The notes beneath the pieces are model-generated. The model had not been told where the DNA came from. It searched no databases and saw only the letters and a program-made list of their open reading frames with translations. This document shows positions 34,816 through 43,455 of a DNA stretch of 64,000 bases, piece by piece (within the stretch, counting starts at the first letter, position 1; each line of letters starts with the position of its first letter). Both the position numbers and the translations under genes were made by a program. Source of the stretch: UQRS01 sp964481575 (GTDB taxonomy: Bacteria > Bacillota > Clostridia > Oscillospirales > Acutalibacteraceae). Where the stretch lies: positions 4,113 to 68,112 of the forward strand of contig CAYZTR010000007.1 of NCBI GenBank assembly GCA_964481575.1. The letters are read 5' to 3'.

Positions 34816-35733
34816 TTAGTTGGCCAGGCCGGTAAATTCGACGCCTTCCATAAACTGCCGCTGGAAAATAAAATAGATAATAATCAGGGGCAGAATACAC
34901 AGCATACAGGCGGCCAGGGCAATGGGGTTGATACTGGCCCCAGTGGCGCCGGAAGCATAGGATGCGGTGGAACTGGCCACCGAGCTAATCTTCTGGCTCA
35001 GGATCTGCAAATTGCCGCCCAGGAACATACCGGGCTCAAAGTAATCGTTCCAGTGCCATACACAGGACAGAATAAATACCACCAACATAGTAGTCCGGGA
35101 CAGGGGCAGCATAATGTGGGTAAATACCCGGAAGGACGAGCAACCCTCGATCTTAGCGGCTTCCTCATAGGATACCGGCAGAGATTTAAAGAACTGACGG
35201 AACAGGAAGATGTACAGACCGCCCTTCAGACCAAAGCCCAGGAAAGAGGGCAGGATAATGGGCACCATGCTCTTCTGCAAACCCACCACAGAGAACTGAA
35301 TGTACAGAGGCATGGAAATCAGGGTAGGCGGAACCATCAGACTCAGCATAGCCAGACCGAAGATCAAACCGTTACCCTTAAACTTAAACCGGGCCAGGCC
35401 ATATCCAACAAAGGAACAGGACAGGATGTGACCAATGGTAGAACCCAGAACCACCACCAGGGTATTCCCCAGACTGCGGACATAAGACATCTTCTGAAAT
35501 GCGGAAACATAGTTGTTCCAGTTGACCTTTGTAATGATCCACTCTTTGGTGGCATCAATGATCTCATAATTATACTTCAGAGAATTGACAATCATGTAAA
35601 TAAAGGGATACAGGAACACATAGGCAAATTCAATCAACAAAATATAGATGATAATATTGATGATCCATTTGCCGGAATACTTTTTTGCAGTAGCCAGGCG
35701 GCTCTGATTTTTCAGGGACAATTTTGATGTCAT
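34816..35733 (-). CDS. Carbohydrate ABC transporter permease (MalG-like), pair 2
   Basis: The 305-residue protein has six membrane segments. The EAA loop YEEAAKIEGCSSFRVFTHIMLP is where the ATPase docks. This is the layout of the inner permease of CUT1 sugar importers. It follows the other permease of its pair by 41 bases and is the last gene of the locus. The pair lacks an adjacent solute-binding protein and ATPase; it is separated from the first pair by the YIP1 and DUF5696 genes. In this setting it should carry mannooligosaccharides or fragments made by the DUF5696 protein. Confidence 0.92.
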   Translation of the reverse strand: MTSKLSLKNQSRLATAKKYSGKWIINIIIYILLIEFAYVFLYPFIYMIVNSLKYNYEIIDATKEWIITKVNWNNYVSAFQKMSYVRSLGNTLVVVLGSTIGHILSCSFVGYGLARFKFKGNGLIFGLAMLSLMVPPTLISMPLYIQFSVVGLQKSMVPIILPSFLGFGLKGGLYIFLFRQFFKSLPVSYEEAAKIEGCSSFRVFTHIMLPLSRTTMLVVFILSCVWHWNDYFEPGMFLGGNLQILSQKISSVASSTASYASGATGASINPIALAACMLCILPLIIIYFIFQRQFMEGVEFTGLAN

Positions 35734-35774
35734 CTTAACATTTCCTCCTTATCAATGATTCACAAATTCTGAGA

Positions 35775-36713
35775 TTATTCATCCTGATAGAAGGTGAACT
35801 TTCTCAGGATAAGGAAGACCAGCAAAATCAGAATACCGGAAGTCAGGAAGTGGATCCAGGCAGAAGCCGACGCAAAAGCGATACTGGAGGTAGACGTTGC
35901 CTTATTTGCGCAGAAGACCACCACTTCGTTATCTGTACTGGACAAAAAGTCGATCATGGTATAAACCGTATTCAGCAGGATATTCGGCATGGTCAAAGGC
36001 AGAGTGATTTTCCAGAACTTTTCCCATTCGGAAGCACCGTCCACGTAGGCGGCCTCATAGTAAGAAGAAGGAATGTTCTGCAATGCACCAAGGAAAATGA
36101 TAATCTGAATACCGGACATCCAGAACACGCCGGTTACCACATCCAAAACCGTTTGCAGTGCCAGGGCAATATCCTTACCCAGGAACATAACCAACATACT
36201 GGTTTGCTGGGAGATACCGGCAGAATCACCGGCGCTCTCCTGTGCAGCCGCTTGTGCCGCCATGGTAGCGGCATCACCGGCTGTATCCCCAATGGAACCG
36301 TTGATGGTGCTCAGCACCACACCGGTACCCAGCAAAACCGGCAGGAAAAAGGCCACACGGAAGATGCCCTTCCCCTTCAGATTCCGGTTCAGCAAAATGG
36401 CGATAAACAGAGAGAAAATTACGATGATGGGGGTTTGATAGCACATACCGCCCAAAGAACTCAGCAAAGCAGGGGTAAACTCCGTATCGGTAAAGAAGGC
36501 ATCCACGTAGTTTTCCAGCCCAATAAATTCCAGGGAATAATGGGTGATATCCCGGACATAGCTGAAGGACAGCATCAAAGAGTAGATAATTGGGAAGGCA
36601 AAGAAGGCCAAAAACCCGATCATCCAGGGAAGGGTGAAAATATAACCCAACCGACCTTCGTTAGAACGAAGTTTCGATTTTTTCAGCTTTTTCGGCTTAG
36701 CAACATTTGTCAT
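35775..36713 (-). CDS. Carbohydrate ABC transporter permease (MalF-like), pair 2
   Basis: The 312-residue protein has six membrane segments and the EAA loop YYEAAYVDGASEWEKFWKITLP of CUT1 sugar permeases. The N-terminus is rich in Lys (KPKKLKKSKLRS), as in the first-pair permease at 42436. An Ala/Asp-rich insert of about 30 residues (about 140-172: GDTAGDAATMAAQAAAQESA) sits in an external loop after the third segment, unusual for the family and perhaps a contact site for a binding protein. It lies 16 bases after the DUF5696 gene and 41 before its partner. Confidence 0.92.
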   Translation of the reverse strand: MTNVAKPKKLKKSKLRSNEGRLGYIFTLPWMIGFLAFFAFPIIYSLMLSFSYVRDITHYSLEFIGLENYVDAFFTDTEFTPALLSSLGGMCYQTPIIVIFSLFIAILLNRNLKGKGIFRVAFFLPVLLGTGVVLSTINGSIGDTAGDAATMAAQAAAQESAGDSAGISQQTSMLVMFLGKDIALALQTVLDVVTGVFWMSGIQIIIFLGALQNIPSSYYEAAYVDGASEWEKFWKITLPLTMPNILLNTVYTMIDFLSSTDNEVVVFCANKATSTSSIAFASASAWIHFLTSGILILLVFLILRKFTFYQDE

Positions 36714-36729
36714 TTCAATCCCCTCCTTC

Positions 36730-39393
36730 TTAATTCAATACCAGGTAATCCTGGGCGGGTACCACTTTGCCGGACTCCAGGGTGCAATCCTGATCTGCGT
36801 AGTTGATATAAATCCTGGTTCCGTTGCTGTAGGTGACCTCTGACAAATCATCCGTCAGCTTTTCATGATGAACAATATAGGCAGTATTCAGAGGAGCCAG
36901 CGTTTCCTTGAATTCCTCATAAGCCTGAATAATTTCATCCCGCAGGGTTTCGGTATACTGAGAAGTGAACTCCGTGTACAGATCTCCCAGATCACTGGTG
37001 TCCTCATAAGTCAGCTTATACAGAGGAATACAACCATATTCAATAGAGCGAAGCCGCTCCGTGGTTTTGCTGTAGAAGTTGTTGAAGGGTTTGGCACTGT
37101 AAGGAATGCTGCCATGCACTACCATCTGGTAGAAAGGTACGGATGCATCCGAGAAGGTATAACCGGTGGAATCCATGGGAATATCCATGAGCCAGTCCAC
37201 ATTCCCCAGCAAATACTTATTGCCGCCGAAGGCAACGGTCTGGGTTCCCTGTGCCTGAAGCTGTGCATACAAATCGCTCCAGACTTGGGCGCAATCGTCA
37301 CGGTTGGTATTGTACGCCGTGTTGTAATCGCTGTAGATCAGGGAAGCCATCTGGTTCAACCCCACACCCATATTCCCCAGCTTGGACAGCTTTTGGGTCG
37401 TCTTGCTGAACTGGTTCTGGATATAACGGGGAGAGAACAGTCGATCCCAGAAAGTGTTATTCTGGTAAACCGTTAAATCGGTATCATAAGCCAGATTGGA
37501 CATGCTGATATTATTGCTGTAGGTATCAGCCATAACCAGCTCCACACCCAGGAAGGTGTTACCGCCTCCGGCCTGAACCTTTTCAGTCAGACTTTGGAAG
37601 GCTTCAACACCGCCGGTCTTACGGGGGAACTTAATGGTGCTGGGGGCCTCGCTCTTATCCCAAGCTTCCACATACAGGAAAATATCAGAGATGCCGGCAT
37701 TGTTCATATCATCTACCACGCTGCTCATCTGATCGAAAGTAGACAGCGGCACATACGATTCATAGAACAACATGGACTTCCAGGTACCGGCTACAAAATC
37801 CAGCGCCAGAGGCATATCGTCAGACAGCAACTGGCTGGTTTGCAATTCGCCGGTCTCCAGTAGGTACTCCCGATAAGCCGAAGCCATACCGGAATAATCC
37901 GCTGAGTAATTGGTTCCGTTCAGGAACTGATACCGAATCGAGGGAGAAATCGGTGTAGCGATTTTCTCATAGATGGTAGACTGAGAACCGGTGGAATACT
38001 GGCTGTTAGAAGTAATATTCACGGTATTCCGGTAGGTGAATTTGGCGTTGATCCGGTTCAGGTTAAAAACGTTGCCGGAAGGCTCCAGACAAATGGCAGC
38101 GTTGGTATCTCCATCGGTAATCATCGCCACAAAGGCATTGTTATCCTTCTTGGTACCGTAAACCGGAAGCATGGTGCGCTTCAAACCGGTAGCATCCCGG
38201 TTGTATTCCCAAGCTACGTTAACAGTACGGTCGGAATAAATATCTGCGGAGTATTCCTCCGAGGCGGAACTGTGCTCCACCTTGTTGTAGGTCAAAGCGC
38301 CGGAGCCATCAGGATAAAAAACATATCCGTTCTCGGTATCGGCCGCTGCCCCGAAGTTGGACAACAGCTTGATGGCAACAATACCGCCCATCTGGATGGT
38401 ATTCATCTTAGCGAAGCTCTGCGCACAGGACAGCAGCTGGGACTGAAGCTTGGTGGCCATCTGCTCATACTTGGAACGATCTGCCTGGCTGACGGTCTTG
38501 GTTCGGTAGGCCCGGGGGAAGACTCCCACGCTGTCACCGGTGGTAGCGCCGCCAAACAGGAACTTTTGCAGATAATCCTGCAGAATGATGCTGGCTTCAG
38601 ACTGGTAAGCCGATACACCGCTGAGAGACTCAATACTGTCCAGGGTGCTTTGCAGATCCTCCAGCCGTTTCCGGGATTTCCGGATATTGCCGCGGTTCTT
38701 ACTGATATCGGCCTGCTCCACTTCATCAATATCGGCAGTACAGGTATTAATAAATTCCTGCACTTCATCCTTCAATTCCTGAAGCTTGGCATCTGTGTTC
38801 TTACCTTCTATGATCTTTTCCTGGGGAATGGTAACCTGCAGGGCGTCGCCGTCCAACACAACCTCCACCACAATTTCCAGGCAAAGATCATCCAGATAAT
38901 ACCGCAGCTCGCAGCCATCTTCAATCTTGGTCACCGTAATTTCGGGATTCAGACTGTTAATGGGCACAGAGGCCAGGTTATTATCATTGGTATTCAGAAC
39001 CGTATAGTCCAGAACAAACAGAGAATCCAGCGTGTAATTCTGGGAATCGGTAAATCCATCCCGGGCATAGGTATCCCCCGGAACGGAGGAATACCAGATA
39101 AACCCACTGGTCAAATCCTTGACACCCAGGATCCCCAGGTTGGGGTTCACATACAATTCCAGGGAATCATTGGAAGCCACCAGCTGGAAGGAAGAAGAAA
39201 CCTGCGTCGTGGTATAATTGGTTTCCTGGTCAGCAGTGGCATCCACCGTTACCACATCGCCCGTTTTATAGGCGCTGGTACTGGCAGCCACGGCAGCAGT
39301 GCTCGCCGTTTCGCTATCCGCTGCAGCCGTGCCGGTAAAGATACTGGCAATTAATGCAAGCAACAGAATGCCAGCTACAATTTTCTTTCTCAT
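36730..39393 (-). CDS. Secreted DUF5696-type protein
   Basis: The 887-residue protein has a signal peptide (1-25) and a long beta-rich N-terminal half interrupted by a charged coiled coil (about 215-270). The C-terminal half has barrel-like alternation: ISDIFLYVEAWDKSEAP, then GGVEAFQSLTEKVQAGG and FLGVELVMAD. I assign it to DUF5696 from general resemblance and gene context. The C-terminal half looks like a glycoside-hydrolase-type TIM barrel, so an unrecognised glycosidase activity is possible. I start at ATG 39393, 7 bases after GGAGG. It sits between the YIP1 protein and the second permease pair with 14-16-base gaps. Confidence 0.75.
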   Translation of the reverse strand: MRKKIVAGILLLALIASIFTGTAAADSETASTAAVAASTSAYKTGDVVTVDATADQETNYTTTQVSSSFQLVASNDSLELYVNPNLGILGVKDLTSGFIWYSSVPGDTYARDGFTDSQNYTLDSLFVLDYTVLNTNDNNLASVPINSLNPEITVTKIEDGCELRYYLDDLCLEIVVEVVLDGDALQVTIPQEKIIEGKNTDAKLQELKDEVQEFINTCTADIDEVEQADISKNRGNIRKSRKRLEDLQSTLDSIESLSGVSAYQSEASIILQDYLQKFLFGGATTGDSVGVFPRAYRTKTVSQADRSKYEQMATKLQSQLLSCAQSFAKMNTIQMGGIVAIKLLSNFGAAADTENGYVFYPDGSGALTYNKVEHSSASEEYSADIYSDRTVNVAWEYNRDATGLKRTMLPVYGTKKDNNAFVAMITDGDTNAAICLEPSGNVFNLNRINAKFTYRNTVNITSNSQYSTGSQSTIYEKIATPISPSIRYQFLNGTNYSADYSGMASAYREYLLETGELQTSQLLSDDMPLALDFVAGTWKSMLFYESYVPLSTFDQMSSVVDDMNNAGISDIFLYVEAWDKSEAPSTIKFPRKTGGVEAFQSLTEKVQAGGGNTFLGVELVMADTYSNNISMSNLAYDTDLTVYQNNTFWDRLFSPRYIQNQFSKTTQKLSKLGNMGVGLNQMASLIYSDYNTAYNTNRDDCAQVWSDLYAQLQAQGTQTVAFGGNKYLLGNVDWLMDIPMDSTGYTFSDASVPFYQMVVHGSIPYSAKPFNNFYSKTTERLRSIEYGCIPLYKLTYEDTSDLGDLYTEFTSQYTETLRDEIIQAYEEFKETLAPLNTAYIVHHEKLTDDLSEVTYSNGTRIYINYADQDCTLESGKVVPAQDYLVLN

Positions 39394-39407
39394 TCTATCG
39401 CCTCCCA

Positions 39408-41525
39408 TTAATTATACGCAAAATAAATCTTCCAGCTGCTGACGATATCAGCAAAGAAGTCATACACCTGCTCACCCAGCATAAAGATCAGCAGCAGCAC
39501 CATCCACATAAACACACAGGCAAAGAGGGTGATGAAAATAATGCCGACCGTTTCCAGGAACCCATAAGAGTTCATACTCATGGTGCTGACGAAGAACATC
39601 AAACCGACCCAAATCCACATCAAAGCGACCAGAGCATTGTACAAACCTGCGTTAGAGGTAGACATGATATTGGAAACCAAAGACAAGGGAATGGAAACGA
39701 TAACATAAGGCAGCATGCAATAGGCAGATGCAGCAAATACTTCCTTCATCTTCACTTCACCGCTGCGAATGGTAGTTACCATGTAGTTGGCAATGACCCA
39801 GGTCAGCAGGGGGATGAAGATCACCAACAGCTCAGAGGCCAGGTTGATGTTATACACCTCCGCTTTACGGAAGGGATAATGGGTGACAAACAGGGTCATA
39901 ACCTTAGCCACGATCACCAACAGATAGATGACCAACGGCGTCCAAGGATCAAACTCCGAACGGTTGCGCCGAATTTCCCGGTAACCTTCATTGGGATCGA
40001 ACAAGGTTCCCAGCAAAATTCGGAGCCGGCCCTTATTATTCCAGATGCGAAAGCGGGACTGACGTTCATAAGTCTGCCGATACCGCCTGCGCAGGTAAGC
40101 AACCAGAAGAACTACCGCCAGAATAACGACAATCACCACTACCAGCACGATACCGAAGTACTGACGGACGATTTCCAACTCGTGCTTATCGAAAGCGGAG
40201 GAGTAACCGGCCTTATAATCGGCCTTCTTAAACTCGGCCATGGCTTCGGTATACTGCTTATTTTTCAGCAAAGCGTTACCCTTGCCGATATGGGCCATGG
40301 GGTAGCTGGGACAAAGATCCAGCACCTCATCCCAATATTCAGCCGCCGTAGAGTAGTTACCGTTGTAGTAATAACCCAATGCCGTGTGCACAGCATTAAT
40401 AAAGGCGGTAGGTTCCAGCTTATGGATCGTATTCTGCACGCCGTCGATCACATACAGATTACCCTGGCTGTCCTGAGCCATACCGGTTGCACCAGTAAAG
40501 TTTCCAACCCATTTACCGGTACCGCCGAAACAGGTCAGCATATTACCTTCACTGTCATACTGATAGATCCGGCCAGTCACTGCGTCGATCATGGTAACCG
40601 TTCCAGCCTCATCAGCCGTTACATCCTGGAATTCCTGGTCGGTGAAGGTTTTACCGTAATATTGCAGCACGTAGTCACTGCGATTCTCACCGAATTCACC
40701 GGTAAAGGGATAGATACTGGCGCCTACCACCGAGAACCGCTCCATCTGCGCCTTCTCGGTATTGGCTGTCACGGTATAGATACTGTTTTCATCATCGATG
40801 AAGAAGTTGGTATGTACCGGGGGGTTGACCTGACCAATCAGATCCAGCTGCTCCTCAGTGGCCACCAGACGCAGAATCTTCAGAGTAAAGCTGTAATCCA
40901 CCTTGGTGGTAGCGATATAGCCCTTGAAGTCATTGTCGATATCCAGCACGATAAAGCCGTGATAATCTTCCTTGTTCAGCACATAGATCTGATCTGTCAG
41001 GTTGACATAGACCTTAATGGGCTTGAAGGGATAGGTGGAATCGTACAGATCCGAATCCGGCTGCACATAGGTCTTGATGATATTGCCATCGGCATCCGAA
41101 TGGACAATCTTACCGTTATCGGTATCAGCGATCAGCAGGTCGCCATTATCATAAACGTACAGACCCTGAGGATTGTTCAGCGTATAAGTGCTGCCGTCTG
41201 CATTGTGGAAGATGTTAACCACCTTGCAGTTCTCATAATTGGAATCCATACTGACAATTCGGTTCTGCCCAGAGTCCACAATATAGATACGATCATCCTT
41301 GGTAATAAAAATATCAGAGGGAGTGGATAATTCCCCGATGACATCGCCCAGATAGCTGTCTACACTGACAGGGTTGTAAGTAATAGGGATGGGGATCCGC
41401 TGGTTACCGGTACCTACCACATAGTCGCCTTCGTCATAGGCCGAAACCGACAAAGTAAAGGTGGTACACAGCAGGAGAAAGACGAAGAACATGATCCCAA
41501 TCCGTTTCAGACTTTGTTTGTTCAT
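39408..41525 (-). CDS. NHL-propeller/TPR/YIP1 membrane protein
   Basis: The 705-residue protein has a signal peptide (1-29) and an extracellular NHL-type beta propeller (about 60-370, with repeats such as SDIFITKDDRIYIVDSGQNRI). Short TPR-like helices follow (375-440), then one membrane segment (455-478), a basic cytoplasmic stretch and a YIP1-type domain of about five membrane segments (500-700). It could link a surface sensor or scaffold to the membrane next to the transporter. I start at ATG 41525 after GAGGTGA. It lies between the two permease pairs, 10 bases after the first. No enzymatic motif is visible. Confidence 0.82.
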   Translation of the reverse strand: MNKQSLKRIGIMFFVFLLLCTTFTLSVSAYDEGDYVVGTGNQRIPIPITYNPVSVDSYLGDVIGELSTPSDIFITKDDRIYIVDSGQNRIVSMDSNYENCKVVNIFHNADGSTYTLNNPQGLYVYDNGDLLIADTDNGKIVHSDADGNIIKTYVQPDSDLYDSTYPFKPIKVYVNLTDQIYVLNKEDYHGFIVLDIDNDFKGYIATTKVDYSFTLKILRLVATEEQLDLIGQVNPPVHTNFFIDDENSIYTVTANTEKAQMERFSVVGASIYPFTGEFGENRSDYVLQYYGKTFTDQEFQDVTADEAGTVTMIDAVTGRIYQYDSEGNMLTCFGGTGKWVGNFTGATGMAQDSQGNLYVIDGVQNTIHKLEPTAFINAVHTALGYYYNGNYSTAAEYWDEVLDLCPSYPMAHIGKGNALLKNKQYTEAMAEFKKADYKAGYSSAFDKHELEIVRQYFGIVLVVVIVVILAVVLLVAYLRRRYRQTYERQSRFRIWNNKGRLRILLGTLFDPNEGYREIRRNRSEFDPWTPLVIYLLVIVAKVMTLFVTHYPFRKAEVYNINLASELLVIFIPLLTWVIANYMVTTIRSGEVKMKEVFAASAYCMLPYVIVSIPLSLVSNIMSTSNAGLYNALVALMWIWVGLMFFVSTMSMNSYGFLETVGIIFITLFACVFMWMVLLLIFMLGEQVYDFFADIVSSWKIYFAYN

Positions 41526-41535
41526 GTACTTCACC

Positions 41536-42423
41536 TCATCCCTTAATGCCTGAATAGGCCATGGTCTTCAGAATGTTACTCTGCATAGCCACCGAGATCA
41601 CAATGGAGGGCATGGTGGTCAATAAAGTAGCAGCAGAGCCGGCGCCGGCACGGGCCACACCGCCAGTACCGATGTTAGACAGAACCAGAGGAACTGTCTT
41701 CATGGCCTGCTTGTTAATATAAATCAGGGGAGCGAAGCTGTCGTTCCAGTTAGCAACGAAGGCGAACACGATAATCGTGGAAATAGCCGCCTTGGTCATG
41801 GGAACCACAATCTTCAAAAAGATCTTAAAGTTACCGCAGCCATCCAACTTGGCACTTTCCAGCAGAGAATCCGGCACCTGGGAAACAAACTGCTGATACA
41901 GGAAGAAATACAGGGGGGTGGCAATCTTGGGGATGATCAGGGACCAATAGGTATTGAGCATGCCCAAACCATTGATGATCATGTAAATGGGGATCTGCGC
42001 CGCAGGCACTGAGAACATCAAAGCATAAACTACGATTTGGGAGAACACGCCCATCCCCTTAAGCCGCAGCTTCTCTGACACGAAGGCGCCCATACAACAA
42101 CAGATCACGGTCAGCACCACGGTAACCACGGTGACCAGAATACTGTTAAACAGGTACCGGGTAAAAGGAACGTCGGAAGAATCCAGCGTTGCCACCAAGT
42201 CAGAAAAGTTCTGCAGAGTGGGGTGCTTTACAAAGAACTCAGGCGGGAACAGGAACAACTCATCCAACGGTTTGAATGCGGTACAAACCATATAGATCAG
42301 GGGCAGCAGGAAGAAGAAAGCCAGCGCAATCATTATCAAATAGAAAACGACCCGGCCGACGGTGATCTTTTTCCAGCTGAACTTTTTGACCTTGATTTTT
42401 TTAATATCAACTGTATTTTGCAC
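41536..42423 (-). CDS. Carbohydrate ABC transporter permease (MalG-like), pair 1
   Basis: The 295-residue protein has six membrane segments, an EAA loop (LLESAKLDGCGNFKIFLKIVVP) and the C-terminal layout of CUT1 inner permeases. It begins at GTG 42423, 7 bases after GGAGG, and lies 12 bases after its partner. Together with the permease at 42436 and the large binding protein at 43456 it forms one complete importer except for the ATPase, which must be encoded elsewhere (MsmX-type shared ATPases do this in many Firmicutes). Confidence 0.93.
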   Translation of the reverse strand: MQNTVDIKKIKVKKFSWKKITVGRVVFYLIMIALAFFFLLPLIYMVCTAFKPLDELFLFPPEFFVKHPTLQNFSDLVATLDSSDVPFTRYLFNSILVTVVTVVLTVICCCMGAFVSEKLRLKGMGVFSQIVVYALMFSVPAAQIPIYMIINGLGMLNTYWSLIIPKIATPLYFFLYQQFVSQVPDSLLESAKLDGCGNFKIFLKIVVPMTKAAISTIIVFAFVANWNDSFAPLIYINKQAMKTVPLVLSNIGTGGVARAGAGSAATLLTTMPSIVISVAMQSNILKTMAYSGIKG

Positions 42424-42435
42424 TGTCGTCCCTCC

Positions 42436-43419
42436 TTATTCGCCCTTGGTGGAGAAGATCTTCATAAAGATCCGGCCCAAACCAAAGTTCAGTAAAAACA
42501 GGATAAAGGAAATTGCCGAAGCGTAACCCAACTCAAACCGCAGGAAAGCGTAGTCATACATATGGGCCACAATGGTGTGAGCCGCGTAGTCGGGGCTGGG
42601 GAATCCGGCAATACCGGTACACAGATCGAACACACCCAAAGCGCCGGTGATAGCCGTAATGGAGTTAAACAGCAACTGGGGCTTCACAGACGGCAGAGTG
42701 ATGTAAATCAACTCCTGGAATTTGTTTTTGATACCGTCAATCTGCGCTGCCTCATACCGATCATTGGGAATACCGTTCAAACCTGCCAGGTTGGTCAGGA
42801 AGCCGGAGCCCATGGAGGACCACAATGCCACAATGATGATAACCGGCATGATATAGGTAGGATCCATAGTCCACAAAATCGGCTCACTGAGGAATCCTAA
42901 GGAGATCAGACGGTCATTGATCAAACCGTAACGATCCGAAGAGAACAGATACAGCCAGATAACCGACATGGCCACAGCCGACGTCAAAGACGGGGCATAA
43001 AAGGCCATGGCAAAGGCATTCCGGAACTTCAACTGGTTAATGAGCCAGGCGAAGAAGAAGGAAAGCAGGAAACCCGCCGGGCCCACAATGACCGCGTAGG
43101 TAAAGGTGTTTTTTACAGCAGTGATGAACAGATCATCGTTGGTCAGCAGATCCTTATAATTCACCAGACCGGCCCAGCGCATGGGCTGCACGATATTGTA
43201 GTGGGTCAAACTGAGAATCAAGCTCCAGATAACTGGAATAACAATAAAAATTAAAAATAACAGTAGGAAGGGAGCTGCCATCAGGTAACCAGAAACCTGG
43301 TCGCGGGCATATCCGGTCAATCCGTGTGCGCCGCCGTTGGAAGATTTCTTTTTCTTCAGCTTCTTCGGCTTCTTTACTTCGGTGGTAGCTTCCGCATTTG
43401 CAGTACTAATCAAACTCAT
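42436..43419 (-). CDS. Carbohydrate ABC transporter permease (MalF-like), pair 1
   Basis: The 327-residue protein has a Lys-rich cytoplasmic N-terminus (KKPKKLKKKKSS), six membrane segments and an EAA loop (YEAAQIDGIKNKFQELIYITLP). It is the outer permease type of CUT1 sugar importers. It starts 36 bases after the stop of the 1018-residue binding protein gene and is followed after 12 bases by its partner. Sequence differs clearly from the pair 2 permease, so the two pairs are not a recent duplication. Confidence 0.93.
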   Translation of the reverse strand: MSLISTANAEATTEVKKPKKLKKKKSSNGGAHGLTGYARDQVSGYLMAAPFLLLFLIFIVIPVIWSLILSLTHYNIVQPMRWAGLVNYKDLLTNDDLFITAVKNTFTYAVIVGPAGFLLSFFFAWLINQLKFRNAFAMAFYAPSLTSAVAMSVIWLYLFSSDRYGLINDRLISLGFLSEPILWTMDPTYIMPVIIIVALWSSMGSGFLTNLAGLNGIPNDRYEAAQIDGIKNKFQELIYITLPSVKPQLLFNSITAITGALGVFDLCTGIAGFPSPDYAAHTIVAHMYDYAFLRFELGYASAISFILFLLNFGLGRIFMKIFSTKGE

Positions 43420-43455
43420 TCACCCTTTTCCTAAAATTACTGTACAGCCACGCTG

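Noticed and set aside
39354..41330. Plus-strand open frame of 658 codons opposite the YIP1 gene
   Set aside because: It is the exact antisense shadow of a gene with signal peptide, domains and ribosome binding site; its own translation is low-complexity and rich in His, Gln and Ile without a domain.
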